DNA of 64,000 nucleotides from CANLBN01 sp034111645 (GCA_034111645.1 JAWUWW010000022.1:76270-140269), one strand, 5' to 3'. Counted from the first letter of the stretch, positions 52,758-63,812 are shown. The notes: generated by a model from the letters alone, not told the origin. A program made the numbers and translations.

Positions 52758-54761
52758 CTAGCCCTCAAGTAATCGCTCCATCTTAAGCTCTTTAATTTGA
52801 TCGCGCATATTGGCTGCTTTTTCAAAATCTAAATCTTTTGCCGCTTGATACATTTTCTCCTCAAGTATTTTAATGCGCTCAAAGATTGGTTTTAGTTGAT
52901 CATCGGCATCAAGTAAAAACTCTTCTTGTTTAGATCCACGTTTTTTACCCCTACCGACAACAACTGCGCCTGCCATAATGTCAGAGATTTTTTTCTTAAT
53001 GCCTACAGGCGTAATATTATGTTCTATATTATGGGCTATTTGTTTGTCGCGACGACGAGTGGTCTCGTCAATTGCTCGCTGCATAGAGCCAGTAATTTTA
53101 TTGCCATATAAAATAGCTTTACCGTTTAAGTGTCTTGCTGCACGACCAATAGTTTGTATCAACGCACTATCTGAGCGCAAAAAACCTTCCTTATCCGCGT
53201 CCATAATACACACAAGAGAAACCTCTGGCATATCAAGACCTTCACGCAATAAATTAATACCGATCAAGACATCAAACACACCTAAACGTAAGTCACGAAT
53301 AATTTCAACGCGCTCTACCGTTACGATATCAGAGTGAAGATAACGGACTCGCAGACCATGCTCTAAAAAGTAATCGGTTAAATCCTCTGCCATACGCTTA
53401 GTAAGCACAGTGACTAAAATACGCTCATCGACAGCAATACGTGCGCGAATCTCAGACATACAATCATCGACTTGAGTATCTGCTTTGCGCACTTCTATTT
53501 CGGGATCAATTAAGCCTGTAGGTCGCACTAATTGTTCAACTGTTTGCCCTGCATGCTCCGCCTCGTATTGTCGCGGAGTTGCCGAGACAAATATCATTTG
53601 CGGAGCTAATGCTTCCCACTCATCAAAGCGTAATGGACGATTATCGAGAGCAGAGGGTAATCTAAAACCATATTCGACTAAGGTTTCTTTGCGCGAGCGG
53701 TCGCCACGATACATACCACCAATTTGTGGAACCGTTACATGAGATTCATCCAACACTAATAGGGCGTCAGCGGGCAAATAGTCAAACAATGTAGGTGGTG
53801 GCGCACCCGATGGTCTTCCTGACAAGTAACGCGAGTAGTTTTCGATACCGGTGGTATACCCTAGTTCTTGCATCATTTCAATATCATATTTAACGCGTTG
53901 TTCTAAGCGTTGAGCCTCGACAAGCTTGTTGTTATCACGCAGTTGCTCTAAGCGCTCGCGAAGCTCTTCTTTTATATCATCAATGGCATCGACAATACGT
54001 TGCCTAGGAGTCACATAATGAGATTTAGGATAAACCGTAAAGCGTTGAAGTTTTTGCAGGGTCTCGCCCGTTAATGGGTCAAATAACGTCAACTTATCAA
54101 CTTCATCATCAAACAATTCTATGCGCAGTGCTTGGCTCTCTGAATCAGCCGGAAAAATATCAATAACATCTCCACGCACACGATAAGTCGTACGTTGAAA
54201 TACAGCATCATTACGCGAATATTGCAGTTCAGCTAATCGTCTTAATACATCACGTTGATTAATTTGATCACCAATACTTAAATGCAAAACCATTTTTAGA
54301 TAAGCATCAGGATCACCCAAACCATAAATGGCGGATACCGTTGCCACCACAATAGCATCTTTACGCTCCATTAAGGCTTTCGTTGCCGATAGCCGCATTT
54401 GTTCTATGTGTTCGTTAACCGAGGCATCTTTTTCGATAAAGGTATCAGAAGATGGCACGTAGGCCTCTGGCTGGTAATAATCATAATAAGAGACAAAATA
54501 TTCAACCGCGTTATTAGGAAAGAAATCTTTAAACTCACCATATAACTGTGCAGCCAAGGTTTTATTGTGAGCCATTACAATAGTTGGGCGATTAATATTT
54601 TGGATAACATGAGCAATAGTAAAAGTTTTACCTGAGCCTGTTACCCCAAGTAGCGTTTGATGGGCTAAACCGTTCTCTATGCCTTCCGTCAACTTAGCGA
54701 TAGCATTGGGTTGATCTCCGGCAGGTTCAAAATCACTCACCACTTGAAACGATTTACTCAT
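52758..54761 (-). CDS. uvrB: Excinuclease ABC subunit B
   Basis: UvrB verifies DNA damage and recruits UvrC in nucleotide excision repair. The 667-residue protein has Walker A GVTGSGKTFTIAH near residue 40, the beta-hairpin YYDYYQPEAYVP near 95, helicase motifs LDESHV and GINLLREGLDMPEVSL, QTIGRAARH, and the C-terminal UVR domain (about 625-660) that contacts UvrC. No obvious LexA box is seen upstream, although uvrB is SOS-controlled in E. coli. Together with mfd it gives the window two excision-repair genes. Confidence 0.97.
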   Translation of the reverse strand: MSKSFQVVSDFEPAGDQPNAIAKLTEGIENGLAHQTLLGVTGSGKTFTIAHVIQNINRPTIVMAHNKTLAAQLYGEFKDFFPNNAVEYFVSYYDYYQPEAYVPSSDTFIEKDASVNEHIEQMRLSATKALMERKDAIVVATVSAIYGLGDPDAYLKMVLHLSIGDQINQRDVLRRLAELQYSRNDAVFQRTTYRVRGDVIDIFPADSESQALRIELFDDEVDKLTLFDPLTGETLQKLQRFTVYPKSHYVTPRQRIVDAIDDIKEELRERLEQLRDNNKLVEAQRLEQRVKYDIEMMQELGYTTGIENYSRYLSGRPSGAPPPTLFDYLPADALLVLDESHVTVPQIGGMYRGDRSRKETLVEYGFRLPSALDNRPLRFDEWEALAPQMIFVSATPRQYEAEHAGQTVEQLVRPTGLIDPEIEVRKADTQVDDCMSEIRARIAVDERILVTVLTKRMAEDLTDYFLEHGLRVRYLHSDIVTVERVEIIRDLRLGVFDVLIGINLLREGLDMPEVSLVCIMDADKEGFLRSDSALIQTIGRAARHLNGKAILYGNKITGSMQRAIDETTRRRDKQIAHNIEHNITPVGIKKKISDIMAGAVVVGRGKKRGSKQEEFLLDADDQLKPIFERIKILEEKMYQAAKDLDFEKAANMRDQIKELKMERLLEG

Positions 54762-54829
54762 AGATTACTTCTGTCTTGTCTTATTAATATTTTAATTTAA
54801 GTTCGCAATATAATTCACATAAACAATTA

Positions 54830-57064
54830 TTACTGACGGATTAGCCAACAGTGATGAATTTTACGGTTGCGACTAAAATCGGGATCAAGAGTTTTATCGG
54901 TAATATTGTCAATTTTATACGCTGCTAATGCATTAACATCTAGCGTAAAACTGCGTAAATTATTTGAGAATATTAAGGTACCATTAGGATTTAATAAGTC
55001 CATTGCACGCTTAATTAAATCGATATGATCACGTTGAATATCGAGAACAGTAGCCATTTTTTTAGAGTTTGAAAAGCTCGGAGGATCAAGCAAAATAATA
55101 TCGAATCCTTGCCTACATTGCTGCAACCACGTTAGGCAATCTTGTTGTACTAACTGATGCTGCAACAGGTTTAAATCATTTGCTTCAAAATTACGTTTTG
55201 CCCAATCGATATAGGTTCTCGACATGTCGACACTGATACTATTTTTAGCGCCGCCAAGTCCAGCATGGACTGTTGCTGTAGCGGTGTAACAAAATAAATT
55301 TAAAAAAGATTTGCCGCTTGCCATCTGAGCAATTAATTGACGCACAGGCCGATGGTCTAAAAATAAACCAGTATCAAGATAAGACCAAAGATCAACTAAT
55401 AGTGAGGCCTGCCCTTCTTGCATAATAAGAGCTGCACGGTTTTCATCACTACTCTCTTGCGTTTTTTCGTACTGCTGCTTACCTTTATTACGTCGGCGTT
55501 GCTTAATAAAAATGTGGTCGCCGGCTAGCGCCAGTGCTACCGTAACGGCATCGACTATTTCTTCAAAACGAACCTTAGCTTTGGCTTCATCTATGGTCTT
55601 TGGCGCAGCGTATTCTTGAATATGTGCATAATCCCCATAGATATCTATAGCCGCTGAATATTCGGGAATATCTGCGTCGTAAATTCGATAGCAATCAATC
55701 GATTCTTTTTTTAGCCATTTATTTAACTGTTTTTTATTTTTAAGTAGACGATTGCAAACCATTTTAGCGCCATCACTAAGGTCATCAATTGTTAACTTAC
55801 GCGGCGTTGCTTTGAGTAAAATATCATCGTTAGATAAATTAGTAACTTCTTTATAAAAAAGTTTGGGGTCGATGGTAAAACAAACAAGATCTGCTGCTAA
55901 AGTACCATTCCAAAACTTATAGCGTTTTTGCGCACGAATCGCGATCTGTTTTGATAAATTAGGATTAGAAGTAATTACGGCCGCTTGCCAACCGATAAAA
56001 TTCTCTCGCAAAACACGACCTAATTGAAAATAAACTGGCTCTAAATCTTTAACATCTCCTAAGCGTTCTCCATAGGGTGGATTACAAATCAGTAAGCCTG
56101 AGTCCATGACTTTATGAGTGGGTTTTACAAACTCATCAATCGGCCTACAAGCAACACGAATCCATTGTTCGAAACCAGCACGCTCTATATTATTTTGTGC
56201 CGCATTAATCACTCGCCAATCTTGATCATAACCACGACACTCAAATTGTGCTTGGCTACATTTATCAAGGCCTACTTTTTTACGCTCGTTAGCATCTTTA
56301 ACTAACTCGTTCCATACTGTCTCGTCAAACTGGCTCCAACGTGTAAAACCCCATTGATGTGGTGACCGCATTAGCCCGGGAGCAATATCGGCAGCCATCA
56401 TAAACCCTTCGATTAATAAGGTGCCTGAGCCACACATAGGATCAACTAAAAAGCCACCTTGCGCGGCAATAGTAGGCCAATTTGCTCGCAATAATATTGC
56501 ACTGGCTAAATTTTCTTTTAAGGGTGCCTCACCTTGCTTTTGACGATAGCCGCGGCGATGCAGGCTTTGCCCCGACAAATCAAGGCTCACATTTACCTTA
56601 CCCTTGCTAAGCCTTGCATTGATAATAATATCTGGGTTTTGTTTATCAATAGAAGGGCGCGCTTTAAAATGTTTTTGAAAACGATCGACAATGGCATCTT
56701 TAACACGAACTGCACCAAATTGTGTATTGCGAATTTCATCGCTAGACCCTAAAAATTCTACTTTGAAAGTACTGTCAACTTCAAGATGATCTTCCCACGC
56801 AATTGTTGCTATACCTTCATATAAAGATTGCTCATCTTTAACAGAAAAGTTAGCCAGAGGTAGCAAAATCTTATTGGCAAGACGCGACCATAGACATGCT
56901 TTGTATAGCAAAACTGACTCGCCTGAAAAATAGACGCCTGCAACTGTCTCGCGAAGACCAACAGCGCCGAGGGTTTCTAATTCTTGCAGCAGTAGATTTT
57001 CTAAGCCCTTTGGGCAAGCGGCAAAGTATTCTTGTAAAGATATGGGTTTCTTTGAATCGGTCAT
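54830..57064 (-). CDS. rlmL: 23S rRNA methyltransferase RlmKL
   Basis: Fused enzyme methylating 23S rRNA at m2G2445 (RlmL, N-terminal) and m7G2069 (RlmK, C-terminal). The protein contains a THUMP domain (about 60-170), the RlmL methyltransferase with CNPPYGERLGD near 340, and the RlmK methyltransferase with ILLDPPSFSNSKK near 655. The start at 57064 (Met-Thr-Asp-Ser) is preferred, since upstream residues of the longer frame are not family-like; length is then 744 residues. It lies before pyrD in the same direction, the same pair as in E. coli. Confidence 0.95.
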   Translation of the reverse strand: MTDSKKPISLQEYFAACPKGLENLLLQELETLGAVGLRETVAGVYFSGESVLLYKACLWSRLANKILLPLANFSVKDEQSLYEGIATIAWEDHLEVDSTFKVEFLGSSDEIRNTQFGAVRVKDAIVDRFQKHFKARPSIDKQNPDIIINARLSKGKVNVSLDLSGQSLHRRGYRQKQGEAPLKENLASAILLRANWPTIAAQGGFLVDPMCGSGTLLIEGFMMAADIAPGLMRSPHQWGFTRWSQFDETVWNELVKDANERKKVGLDKCSQAQFECRGYDQDWRVINAAQNNIERAGFEQWIRVACRPIDEFVKPTHKVMDSGLLICNPPYGERLGDVKDLEPVYFQLGRVLRENFIGWQAAVITSNPNLSKQIAIRAQKRYKFWNGTLAADLVCFTIDPKLFYKEVTNLSNDDILLKATPRKLTIDDLSDGAKMVCNRLLKNKKQLNKWLKKESIDCYRIYDADIPEYSAAIDIYGDYAHIQEYAAPKTIDEAKAKVRFEEIVDAVTVALALAGDHIFIKQRRRNKGKQQYEKTQESSDENRAALIMQEGQASLLVDLWSYLDTGLFLDHRPVRQLIAQMASGKSFLNLFCYTATATVHAGLGGAKNSISVDMSRTYIDWAKRNFEANDLNLLQHQLVQQDCLTWLQQCRQGFDIILLDPPSFSNSKKMATVLDIQRDHIDLIKRAMDLLNPNGTLIFSNNLRSFTLDVNALAAYKIDNITDKTLDPDFSRNRKIHHCWLIRQ

Positions 57065-57228
57065 TAAAGTCTTCTTAGAATTATCAACATGCATACACAA
57101 TTGTGTATCAGTAAACATGAATAATTGAATTTATATTTGATCTTTAGTTTGAGTTATAGCTTGGGCTTGGGCTTAGCTAAATTTCAGCTCGCAAGATATG
57201 CAAAAGGCCTCACTACAGTAATTGCTAT

Positions 57229-58245
57229 CTACCGCGCTTTAAGGATTGCTTGTCGAGCATCACCAACTAATTCTGGGCCCTTATAAATAAATCCCGAATA
57301 AATCTGCACAAGATCTGCACCCGCTTTTATTTTATCCATCGCATCGCTGCCTTGCATAATCCCTCCAACACCAATAATGGGTAAGCGACCCACATGACTT
57401 CGCAGTTGTTTAATAATTGACGTGGCGGCTTCAGTTAGAGGTGCTCCACTAAGACCACCCGACTCTGAAGCATAAGCACTATCGCTAACTAAACTTCTAT
57501 CGAGAGTTGTATTGGTGGCAATAACACCATCTATTTCTTTAGCGAGTAGCGTCTCAGCAACTGTTTTTACTTCATCCTCGCTCATATCTGGTGCAATTTT
57601 AACGAGTATGGGTTTATAGGCATTATGGAGACTAGCCAGATTTTGTTGAGTCTCTTTGATCCCTTCAAGTAACTGCTTGAGATTATCGCCGAATTGTAAA
57701 TTACGCAGACCAGGTGTGTTGGGAGATGAGATGTTCACTGTAATATAATCAGCATATGGATAGACTGCTGTCATTGCTGACTGATAATCGCTTAAGGCAT
57801 CTTTATCGCTGGTCACTTTATTTTTGCCAATGTTAATACCCAAGACACCTTTGTAACGTCGGTGTTTAACGCGATCAACTAGATAATCAACACCCTTATT
57901 GTTAAAGCCCATTCTATTAATAATAGCGTGCTCTTTTGCTAGTCGAAACATACGTGGCTTAGGATTACCTACCTGAGGTTTTGGCGTAATGGTACCTATT
58001 TCGACAAAACCAAAACCAAATTGGCCAAGAGCATTAAAGTAGTCACCATTTTTGTCGAGGCCAGCTGCCAAACCGACAGGATTATCAAAATTAAGCCCTA
58101 ATATCGATACTGGATCGCTGGGTATTTTAGGCGAGAATAAACTTAAAAGGCGTAAACGTTCGCTGGCACCGAGTAAATCTAAACTTAAGTCATGAGAGGT
58201 TTCTGGATCGAGTTTAAAAAGAGCTTTTCTGAGTATAGAATACAT
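57229..58245 (-). CDS. pyrD: Dihydroorotate dehydrogenase, class 2
   Basis: Membrane-associated flavoenzyme that oxidises dihydroorotate with quinone in pyrimidine synthesis. From the preferred start (MYSILRKALFKLDPETSHDL) the protein is 338 residues, matching the class 2 length. The N-terminal quinone-binding helices are followed by the FMN barrel with GLAAGLDKNGD, GFNNKGVDYLV, NISSPNTPGLRNLQ (catalytic Ser) and IGVGGIMQGSDAM. The fifteen codons upstream in the longer frame are not family-like. It stands upstream of rlmL. Confidence 0.96.
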   Translation of the reverse strand: MYSILRKALFKLDPETSHDLSLDLLGASERLRLLSLFSPKIPSDPVSILGLNFDNPVGLAAGLDKNGDYFNALGQFGFGFVEIGTITPKPQVGNPKPRMFRLAKEHAIINRMGFNNKGVDYLVDRVKHRRYKGVLGINIGKNKVTSDKDALSDYQSAMTAVYPYADYITVNISSPNTPGLRNLQFGDNLKQLLEGIKETQQNLASLHNAYKPILVKIAPDMSEDEVKTVAETLLAKEIDGVIATNTTLDRSLVSDSAYASESGGLSGAPLTEAATSIIKQLRSHVGRLPIIGVGGIMQGSDAMDKIKAGADLVQIYSGFIYKGPELVGDARQAILKAR

Positions 58246-58537
58246 AAAATTAGATGAACCGCAACAATGCTTGATAAAGCCCGCAAGCATACTTGAAACA
58301 CCAAATAGAGTCGACCATAACGCCAGTTATTGGCCTAAAAATATCATATTTTTAGAGTTCGAGTATCATCTCACAGGTGGTATTTCATAATTGAAATAAG
58401 CCTTACATACCTGTAGTGTGGGGCTTCAGAAATCATAATTCTGTCATAATTTTTATCTCTTATAAGACTTAGGCATAATATAGTAAGTAAAACCTTTATA
58501 AGAAACAGCAAATATAATAGTCACCTAAGCGATAATC

Positions 58538-61500
58538 ATGACCTCTATTGAAATTACCCAGCCCATACCTCAAGACCACGATGTAAGAAAAGAGGTTTTA
58601 GATACGCATCAATCCTTTGCGGTAAGCGCTCCTGCTGGGTCTGGTAAAACTGGACTTCTTACACAACGAGTACTGGCCTTACTTGGACAATGTGAGCAAC
58701 CAGAAAACATCCTCGCGATTACTTTTACCAAAAAAGCAGCCGCAGAAATGAAGCATAGAATTTTGACAGCGCTGCAAAATACCCAACTCAATATAGAGCA
58801 AGGTAACGCGCCACCCGCTGATGACTATGGCAAAACAACATGGGATCTTGCCGCAAAAGTACTTGAACGCAATAAAGAAAAAAACTGGCAATTATTCTCG
58901 CTACCTAACCGCTTAAATATAACTACTATTGATAGCTTTTGTCGGCAGCTTAGTCAACAAACACCATTAACAAATGAGCTTGGTGCCACACCCGATGTTC
59001 TCGATAATGCAGAAATACATTTTGCTTATCAGTTAGCGGCAAGAGAGACCCTTGCTTGTCTAGAGTTAGATGAAAATATTAAACCAGATTTAATTCGACT
59101 AATAAAACATTTTAATAACCAATTAGGAACATTAGAAGAGTTATTTATTCGTCTGCTACAACGTCGAGATCAGTGGCTTAGTCTTATTTTTAAAACTGGC
59201 CAACAGCGAAAATATTTAGAGGCAACACTGCAAGCAGTTATTAGCGACCACCTTGAGAAAACAACTGAGGCAATACTCCCCTATAGTGGCGAAATTTTAG
59301 AGCTTGCTGATTTTGCGGCCAACAACTGCTTGCAAGAAAATATCAAATCTCCTGTTAATGCTTGCATTGGCATCACCGAGTTGCCAGAGACTGATTACAG
59401 CAATATCAGTACATGGTTAGGTTTAAGCGAATTAATCACCACAAAATCGTCGGGCGATATTCGTAAAAGTGTCAATAAGAATATTGGTTTTCCTGCAGCA
59501 GATAAAAAGAATCGAAGCGATGAAGACAATGCAAGAAACAAACAAAAAAAACAACGCATTACAGATTTATTGAAAGAATTAAAAGATGAAAATAAACTCA
59601 TTAATTTAATGAATGATATTCGAAATCTACCTTCACCAAATTATGAGAGTTCTCAATGGGATTTATTAGATAGCCTAACTCGGGTTTTATTAATATTAGT
59701 TGCCAAACTTGATATCACTTTTATAAATCTCGGTAAAACAGATTTCATTAATATTACCTTGGCTGCACTACGTGCATTAGGTGATGAAGATGCGCCGACA
59801 AATTTAGCGCTCATTTTAGACTATCGTATCCAGCATATTTTAGTCGATGAATTTCAAGATACCTCATCTCCTCAACTAGATTTATTAAAAAAATTAACCG
59901 CTGGCTGGCAACCTGATGATGGCAGAACATTATTTTTAGTCGGCGATGCAATGCAATCTTGTTATAGCTTTCGCGATGCTAACGTTGGTATTTTTTTGAA
60001 TGTACGACAGCATGGCTTAGGTGATATTGCGTTAAAGCCAGTTAATTTAAGCGTTAATTTCCGGTCACAAAGTGCTATTGTTAACTGGTGTAATAAAGTC
60101 TTCTCTGACGTGTTTCCGACTCAGGATGAAATTAATCAAGGCGCTGTAAAATACCAACAGGCTATTGCATATAATACTTCAAATGAAGAATCATCTATAG
60201 ACACAATGAACAATGCTATTAGAGGTTATTTATTTGTTAGCGAAGACAAAATCAACCACAGAACTCATGAAGCCAATAAGATTGTTGAGCTTATAAAGCA
60301 TGCCCAATTAGAAAATGCAAAACAAAAAATAGCTATACTTGTAAGAAAACGTTCTCAGGTTAATGAAATAAGTAGAGCCTTAAGCGAACATAATATTGTT
60401 TATCATGCGACGGATATTAATCGCCTCAACACTGATATGAGCATTATCGATTTACGCTCTCTTACGCGTGCTCTTTTGTATCCCAATGATAGACTTGCTT
60501 GGTTTTCGATTTTACGCGCGCCATGGTGTGGGCTTGATATGTATGATCTTTATTATATTGGCCAATATAATATCCAACATAAACACGCAACACTATTAAC
60601 CACATTAACTGACTTAATTACGACCCAACTAAAGATATTAACAAAAGAATACGAAGGCGACACTGCTAGCATTTCTTTGTCGTCAGAGGGTCTTACAATT
60701 CTTAATCGTTTTGTAAAAATAATCAGCCAAGTAATGGCAAAACAAGGGCGTTGTAATTTAACAGAATGGGTCGAAGGTGCTTGGCTACAACTAGGTGGCG
60801 GCGCATTATTAAAAGATTTAAATGAACATCCAAAAATTACTACTTTTTTCGCTTTATTAGAAAAATATCAACAAGGATATTCGCTTGCTCATTGGCCAAC
60901 ATTTGATGCTGCAATCAGTAACCTTTATGCAAAAAGTAGCATCAATAAAAATAGTAATATACCGCCTATCGAAATTATGACTATCCATAAATCAAAAGGT
61001 TTAGAGTTTGATACTGTTATTATTCCAGGGCTTGATTTAAACTCAGCTAAGGATAAACAAGAGTTAATTGTTTGGCAAGAATGGTTGGATAAAGACCAAC
61101 AATCTCGTGTATTAATTAGTCCTGTCCATGCTGTCGGCAACGAGAAAGATAATCGAGATAGTGTCTATGACTACATTCGTAATCATAAAAAACAAATGCA
61201 GGCTCTTGAGTCTGATCGACTATTTTATGTGGGCTGTACACGTGCTATTCGTCACTTATATTTATTAGCTCAGCAAACATTGCCCAATAATAAAACAGAA
61301 GATCAGATTGATCTACTAACTTCAGTAACATCAGTAATTAAATCAAATACATTACTTGGTAAAATTTGGCCCGACTTAAAAGACAGTGCCAACATCATAA
61401 ACATTGATAATAAAGATGACAAAAATTTAGAATCTGCATTGCTTAAAGATAGCCAAAATTCGTTATCAAGCTCGGGAGTCATTGCGCGCTTAACGCCAGA

Positions 61501-62143
61501 TTGGAATAATCCAGAATATCCTGTGTCGGATTTATTAGAAGATTATAGGCTAAATCATTATGCTGAATCTTTAGCATCAGATAACCGCGCTAGACCCGAT
61601 GCTTTATTACAGCGCTATGCGCGCTATTTTGGTAACGTTTTGCATAGTGCATTACAGGAAATAACCGAAACAGATTACACACAATGGAGTCTTCAACGCA
61701 TAAATGAACAGCGTTTATTTTGGCAGTTAAGATTAGAGAAAATGGGCACACCAAATACTTTAGCCTTAGAAAAATCACATCAGATATGCAAAATTGTCGA
61801 GAAAATACTTAAAAGCGATAGAGGTCAATGGATATTAGATAATCGGCATAAACATAGCGCATGTGAATTAAGCTTGTGGACGGAGTCTAGTAACGATGAA
61901 ATAAAGGAATATATTATCGATCGAACTTTTATTGACAATAAAACAAATATGCGTTGGATCATTGATTATAAAAGCAGTCAACCTAATACCAATCAAACAC
62001 TCGATAATTTTATCTCCGAGCAAGAGAATCTCTATAAAAAACAGCTGATGGCCTATAAGAAATTATTTGATGCGCTCGAAAATCCAATTAACTGCGCCTT
62101 ATATTTTCCCTTAGTCGATGCATTTCATGTCATCTCTACATAA
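58538..62143 (+). CDS. AddA-like UvrD-family helicase-nuclease
   Basis: A 1201-residue protein with the superfamily 1A helicase set: Walker A SAPAGSGKTGLL at about residues 30-41, TFTKKAAAEM, Walker B VDEFQDTSSPQ near 430, VGDAMQSCYSFRDA, and TIHKSKGLEFDTV near 812. The C-terminal RecB-type nuclease is complete, with His in GNVLHSAL near 1030, the Asp of YIIDRTF, IDYKSS, and Gln-x3-Tyr in KKQLMAYKK. Such proteins repair double-strand breaks with an AddB partner. The partner gene, usually adjacent, is absent here, since pyrD lies upstream and a cyclase gene downstream. Confidence 0.9.
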   Translation: MTSIEITQPIPQDHDVRKEVLDTHQSFAVSAPAGSGKTGLLTQRVLALLGQCEQPENILAITFTKKAAAEMKHRILTALQNTQLNIEQGNAPPADDYGKTTWDLAAKVLERNKEKNWQLFSLPNRLNITTIDSFCRQLSQQTPLTNELGATPDVLDNAEIHFAYQLAARETLACLELDENIKPDLIRLIKHFNNQLGTLEELFIRLLQRRDQWLSLIFKTGQQRKYLEATLQAVISDHLEKTTEAILPYSGEILELADFAANNCLQENIKSPVNACIGITELPETDYSNISTWLGLSELITTKSSGDIRKSVNKNIGFPAADKKNRSDEDNARNKQKKQRITDLLKELKDENKLINLMNDIRNLPSPNYESSQWDLLDSLTRVLLILVAKLDITFINLGKTDFINITLAALRALGDEDAPTNLALILDYRIQHILVDEFQDTSSPQLDLLKKLTAGWQPDDGRTLFLVGDAMQSCYSFRDANVGIFLNVRQHGLGDIALKPVNLSVNFRSQSAIVNWCNKVFSDVFPTQDEINQGAVKYQQAIAYNTSNEESSIDTMNNAIRGYLFVSEDKINHRTHEANKIVELIKHAQLENAKQKIAILVRKRSQVNEISRALSEHNIVYHATDINRLNTDMSIIDLRSLTRALLYPNDRLAWFSILRAPWCGLDMYDLYYIGQYNIQHKHATLLTTLTDLITTQLKILTKEYEGDTASISLSSEGLTILNRFVKIISQVMAKQGRCNLTEWVEGAWLQLGGGALLKDLNEHPKITTFFALLEKYQQGYSLAHWPTFDAAISNLYAKSSINKNSNIPPIEIMTIHKSKGLEFDTVIIPGLDLNSAKDKQELIVWQEWLDKDQQSRVLISPVHAVGNEKDNRDSVYDYIRNHKKQMQALESDRLFYVGCTRAIRHLYLLAQQTLPNNKTEDQIDLLTSVTSVIKSNTLLGKIWPDLKDSANIINIDNKDDKNLESALLKDSQNSLSSSGVIARLTPDWNNPEYPVSDLLEDYRLNHYAESLASDNRARPDALLQRYARYFGNVLHSALQEITETDYTQWSLQRINEQRLFWQLRLEKMGTPNTLALEKSHQICKIVEKILKSDRGQWILDNRHKHSACELSLWTESSNDEIKEYIIDRTFIDNKTNMRWIIDYKSSQPNTNQTLDNFISEQENLYKKQLMAYKKLFDALENPINCALYFPLVDAFHVIST

Positions 62144-62308
62144 CATTATTTTGTTTATACCTCATTCAACCATGCTTATATTAAGCATAGCCCCAGCAGA
62201 TTAGCTTAGTAACATTCTATTTTCATTATTATGCATATGTTTAGCATACACAGACTAGCTGTTGTGCTGTAGAATAGATTGCCTCTACAATTTTGACGTT
62301 TTTGACTA

Positions 62309-63763
62309 ATGACATCTAACATTGAAAATCTAACTATTATGTTTACCGACATTGTCGGGTTTTCGAAGATAATGTCAACCTCTTCGCGCAACGATAGTGA
62401 AGCTCTTATCAAGCAACACGATAGAATCGTAGCCAAAACAATTAAACGCTTTGGCGGTAAAAAAATAAAATCTATTGGCGATTCTTTTTTAGCAACATTC
62501 AGATCTCCTACTGATGCCACTCTTTGTTCAATGGCAATACAGGATGCGCTTTGGGAATATAATCACAGTGATGGTGTCCTACAAAAAATCAATGTTCGCA
62601 TTGCTCTTAATGCAGGTGAAGTTCGCCTAAGTTCAAATGACATTTTTGGCGAAGCTGTTAATATCGCTGCACGACTCGAAAGTGAAACTCCTTCTGGAGC
62701 AATACTGCTTACAGAATCAGTTTACTTATCGATGAATAAAAATGAAATCAACTTAGAGACGCTTGGTCCCTTTGAATTTAAAGGTATACCTCATCCCGTT
62801 AATATCTATCGTGCTCACGCAAATAAAGAAAGCTCTATTGATTCGACCTTTGCTCTATATCCTTATAAAGGCGCTCATCAAAAATTAAAGCCGGCAGGTA
62901 GAAGTCGAGTTATTTTTGGGCGATTGTTCGTTGGCATATCGACGGCTTTGTTAGCTGCATTTATCAGCTGGTGGACAACGATTCATTTTATGCCGGGAAT
63001 TCGTCCGAGCGAAACCGATAAAATACCTGTTGAGTTTCATAGTGTCGGTAGCAAAACAATAACAGATAAAATTGATGACTTAAATATTACTACTGCAAAT
63101 GATGGCACTGTAGAAAGCAATACTTTTGATGATGACCCAACATTTACAATTATTGCCGAAACAACTCCTCTTTTATTAGACAATAACTATATATCATTAA
63201 AAAATATTGTTGCTGAATTTAGCAAAAAATATACAGAAAATAGTTATTTGCAAATGCTTAAGGGTCATATTGGAGTTTATTATAAAGATTATAAACAGGC
63301 CATCAAGCATTATCAAAATGCATTAAAAAATGAATCAACACTTGCTAATGAACAATTATTATCTAAAAATCTTGTGCGCTTAATGGAATATGAACGACCC
63401 GAAGCAAACAGATTAATTGCGCGTTATTTTAGTCAAGCAATGCTTGATGAATTAGCAAAACGTTCAGGGCAAGCAGGTTTACGTGCTCGCTATGATGCTT
63501 TCTACTTATTAATCGATTCAGGCAATGCCGATAAGATTGATCGCGTCGGCTTAAATATTTGGGACTTAAAAGAATTAGATAAATGTGAGTATAAAAAAGT
63601 AGCAATTATTGAATTAAATAGGCTCGACGATCCCAAAGCATTATCTGCCTTGAAAGAGGCATCCAATATGGGTTTTTTTGAACGCATCGAATATAACTGC
63701 ATGACTCAAGAGCTTAAAAAAACCATCAAGAAATTAGAGGATAAAAAGTCAAAGCAAACGTAA
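62309..63763 (+). CDS. Membrane adenylate cyclase (class III) with TPR domain
   Basis: A 484-residue protein. Residues 1-170 form a class III cyclase domain with metal-binding Asp in MFTDIVGFSK and IGDSFLATF; the preceding Lys (KSIGD) and the Asp of NDIFGEAVN are the pair that favours ATP over GTP, and AVNIAARLE supplies the transition-state Asn and Arg. One transmembrane helix follows at about residues 207-230, and then a TPR-like region (about 285-480), presumably periplasmic. It probably makes cAMP in response to a periplasmic or envelope signal. It stands between the AddA-like gene and the IS element. Confidence 0.9.
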   Translation: MTSNIENLTIMFTDIVGFSKIMSTSSRNDSEALIKQHDRIVAKTIKRFGGKKIKSIGDSFLATFRSPTDATLCSMAIQDALWEYNHSDGVLQKINVRIALNAGEVRLSSNDIFGEAVNIAARLESETPSGAILLTESVYLSMNKNEINLETLGPFEFKGIPHPVNIYRAHANKESSIDSTFALYPYKGAHQKLKPAGRSRVIFGRLFVGISTALLAAFISWWTTIHFMPGIRPSETDKIPVEFHSVGSKTITDKIDDLNITTANDGTVESNTFDDDPTFTIIAETTPLLLDNNYISLKNIVAEFSKKYTENSYLQMLKGHIGVYYKDYKQAIKHYQNALKNESTLANEQLLSKNLVRLMEYERPEANRLIARYFSQAMLDELAKRSGQAGLRARYDAFYLLIDSGNADKIDRVGLNIWDLKELDKCEYKKVAIIELNRLDDPKALSALKEASNMGFFERIEYNCMTQELKKTIKKLEDKKSKQT

Positions 63764-63812
63764 TCTATGTTTATAATAAATCACTGCTGTCCCGTTAACT
63801 TTAAGAAAAGCA

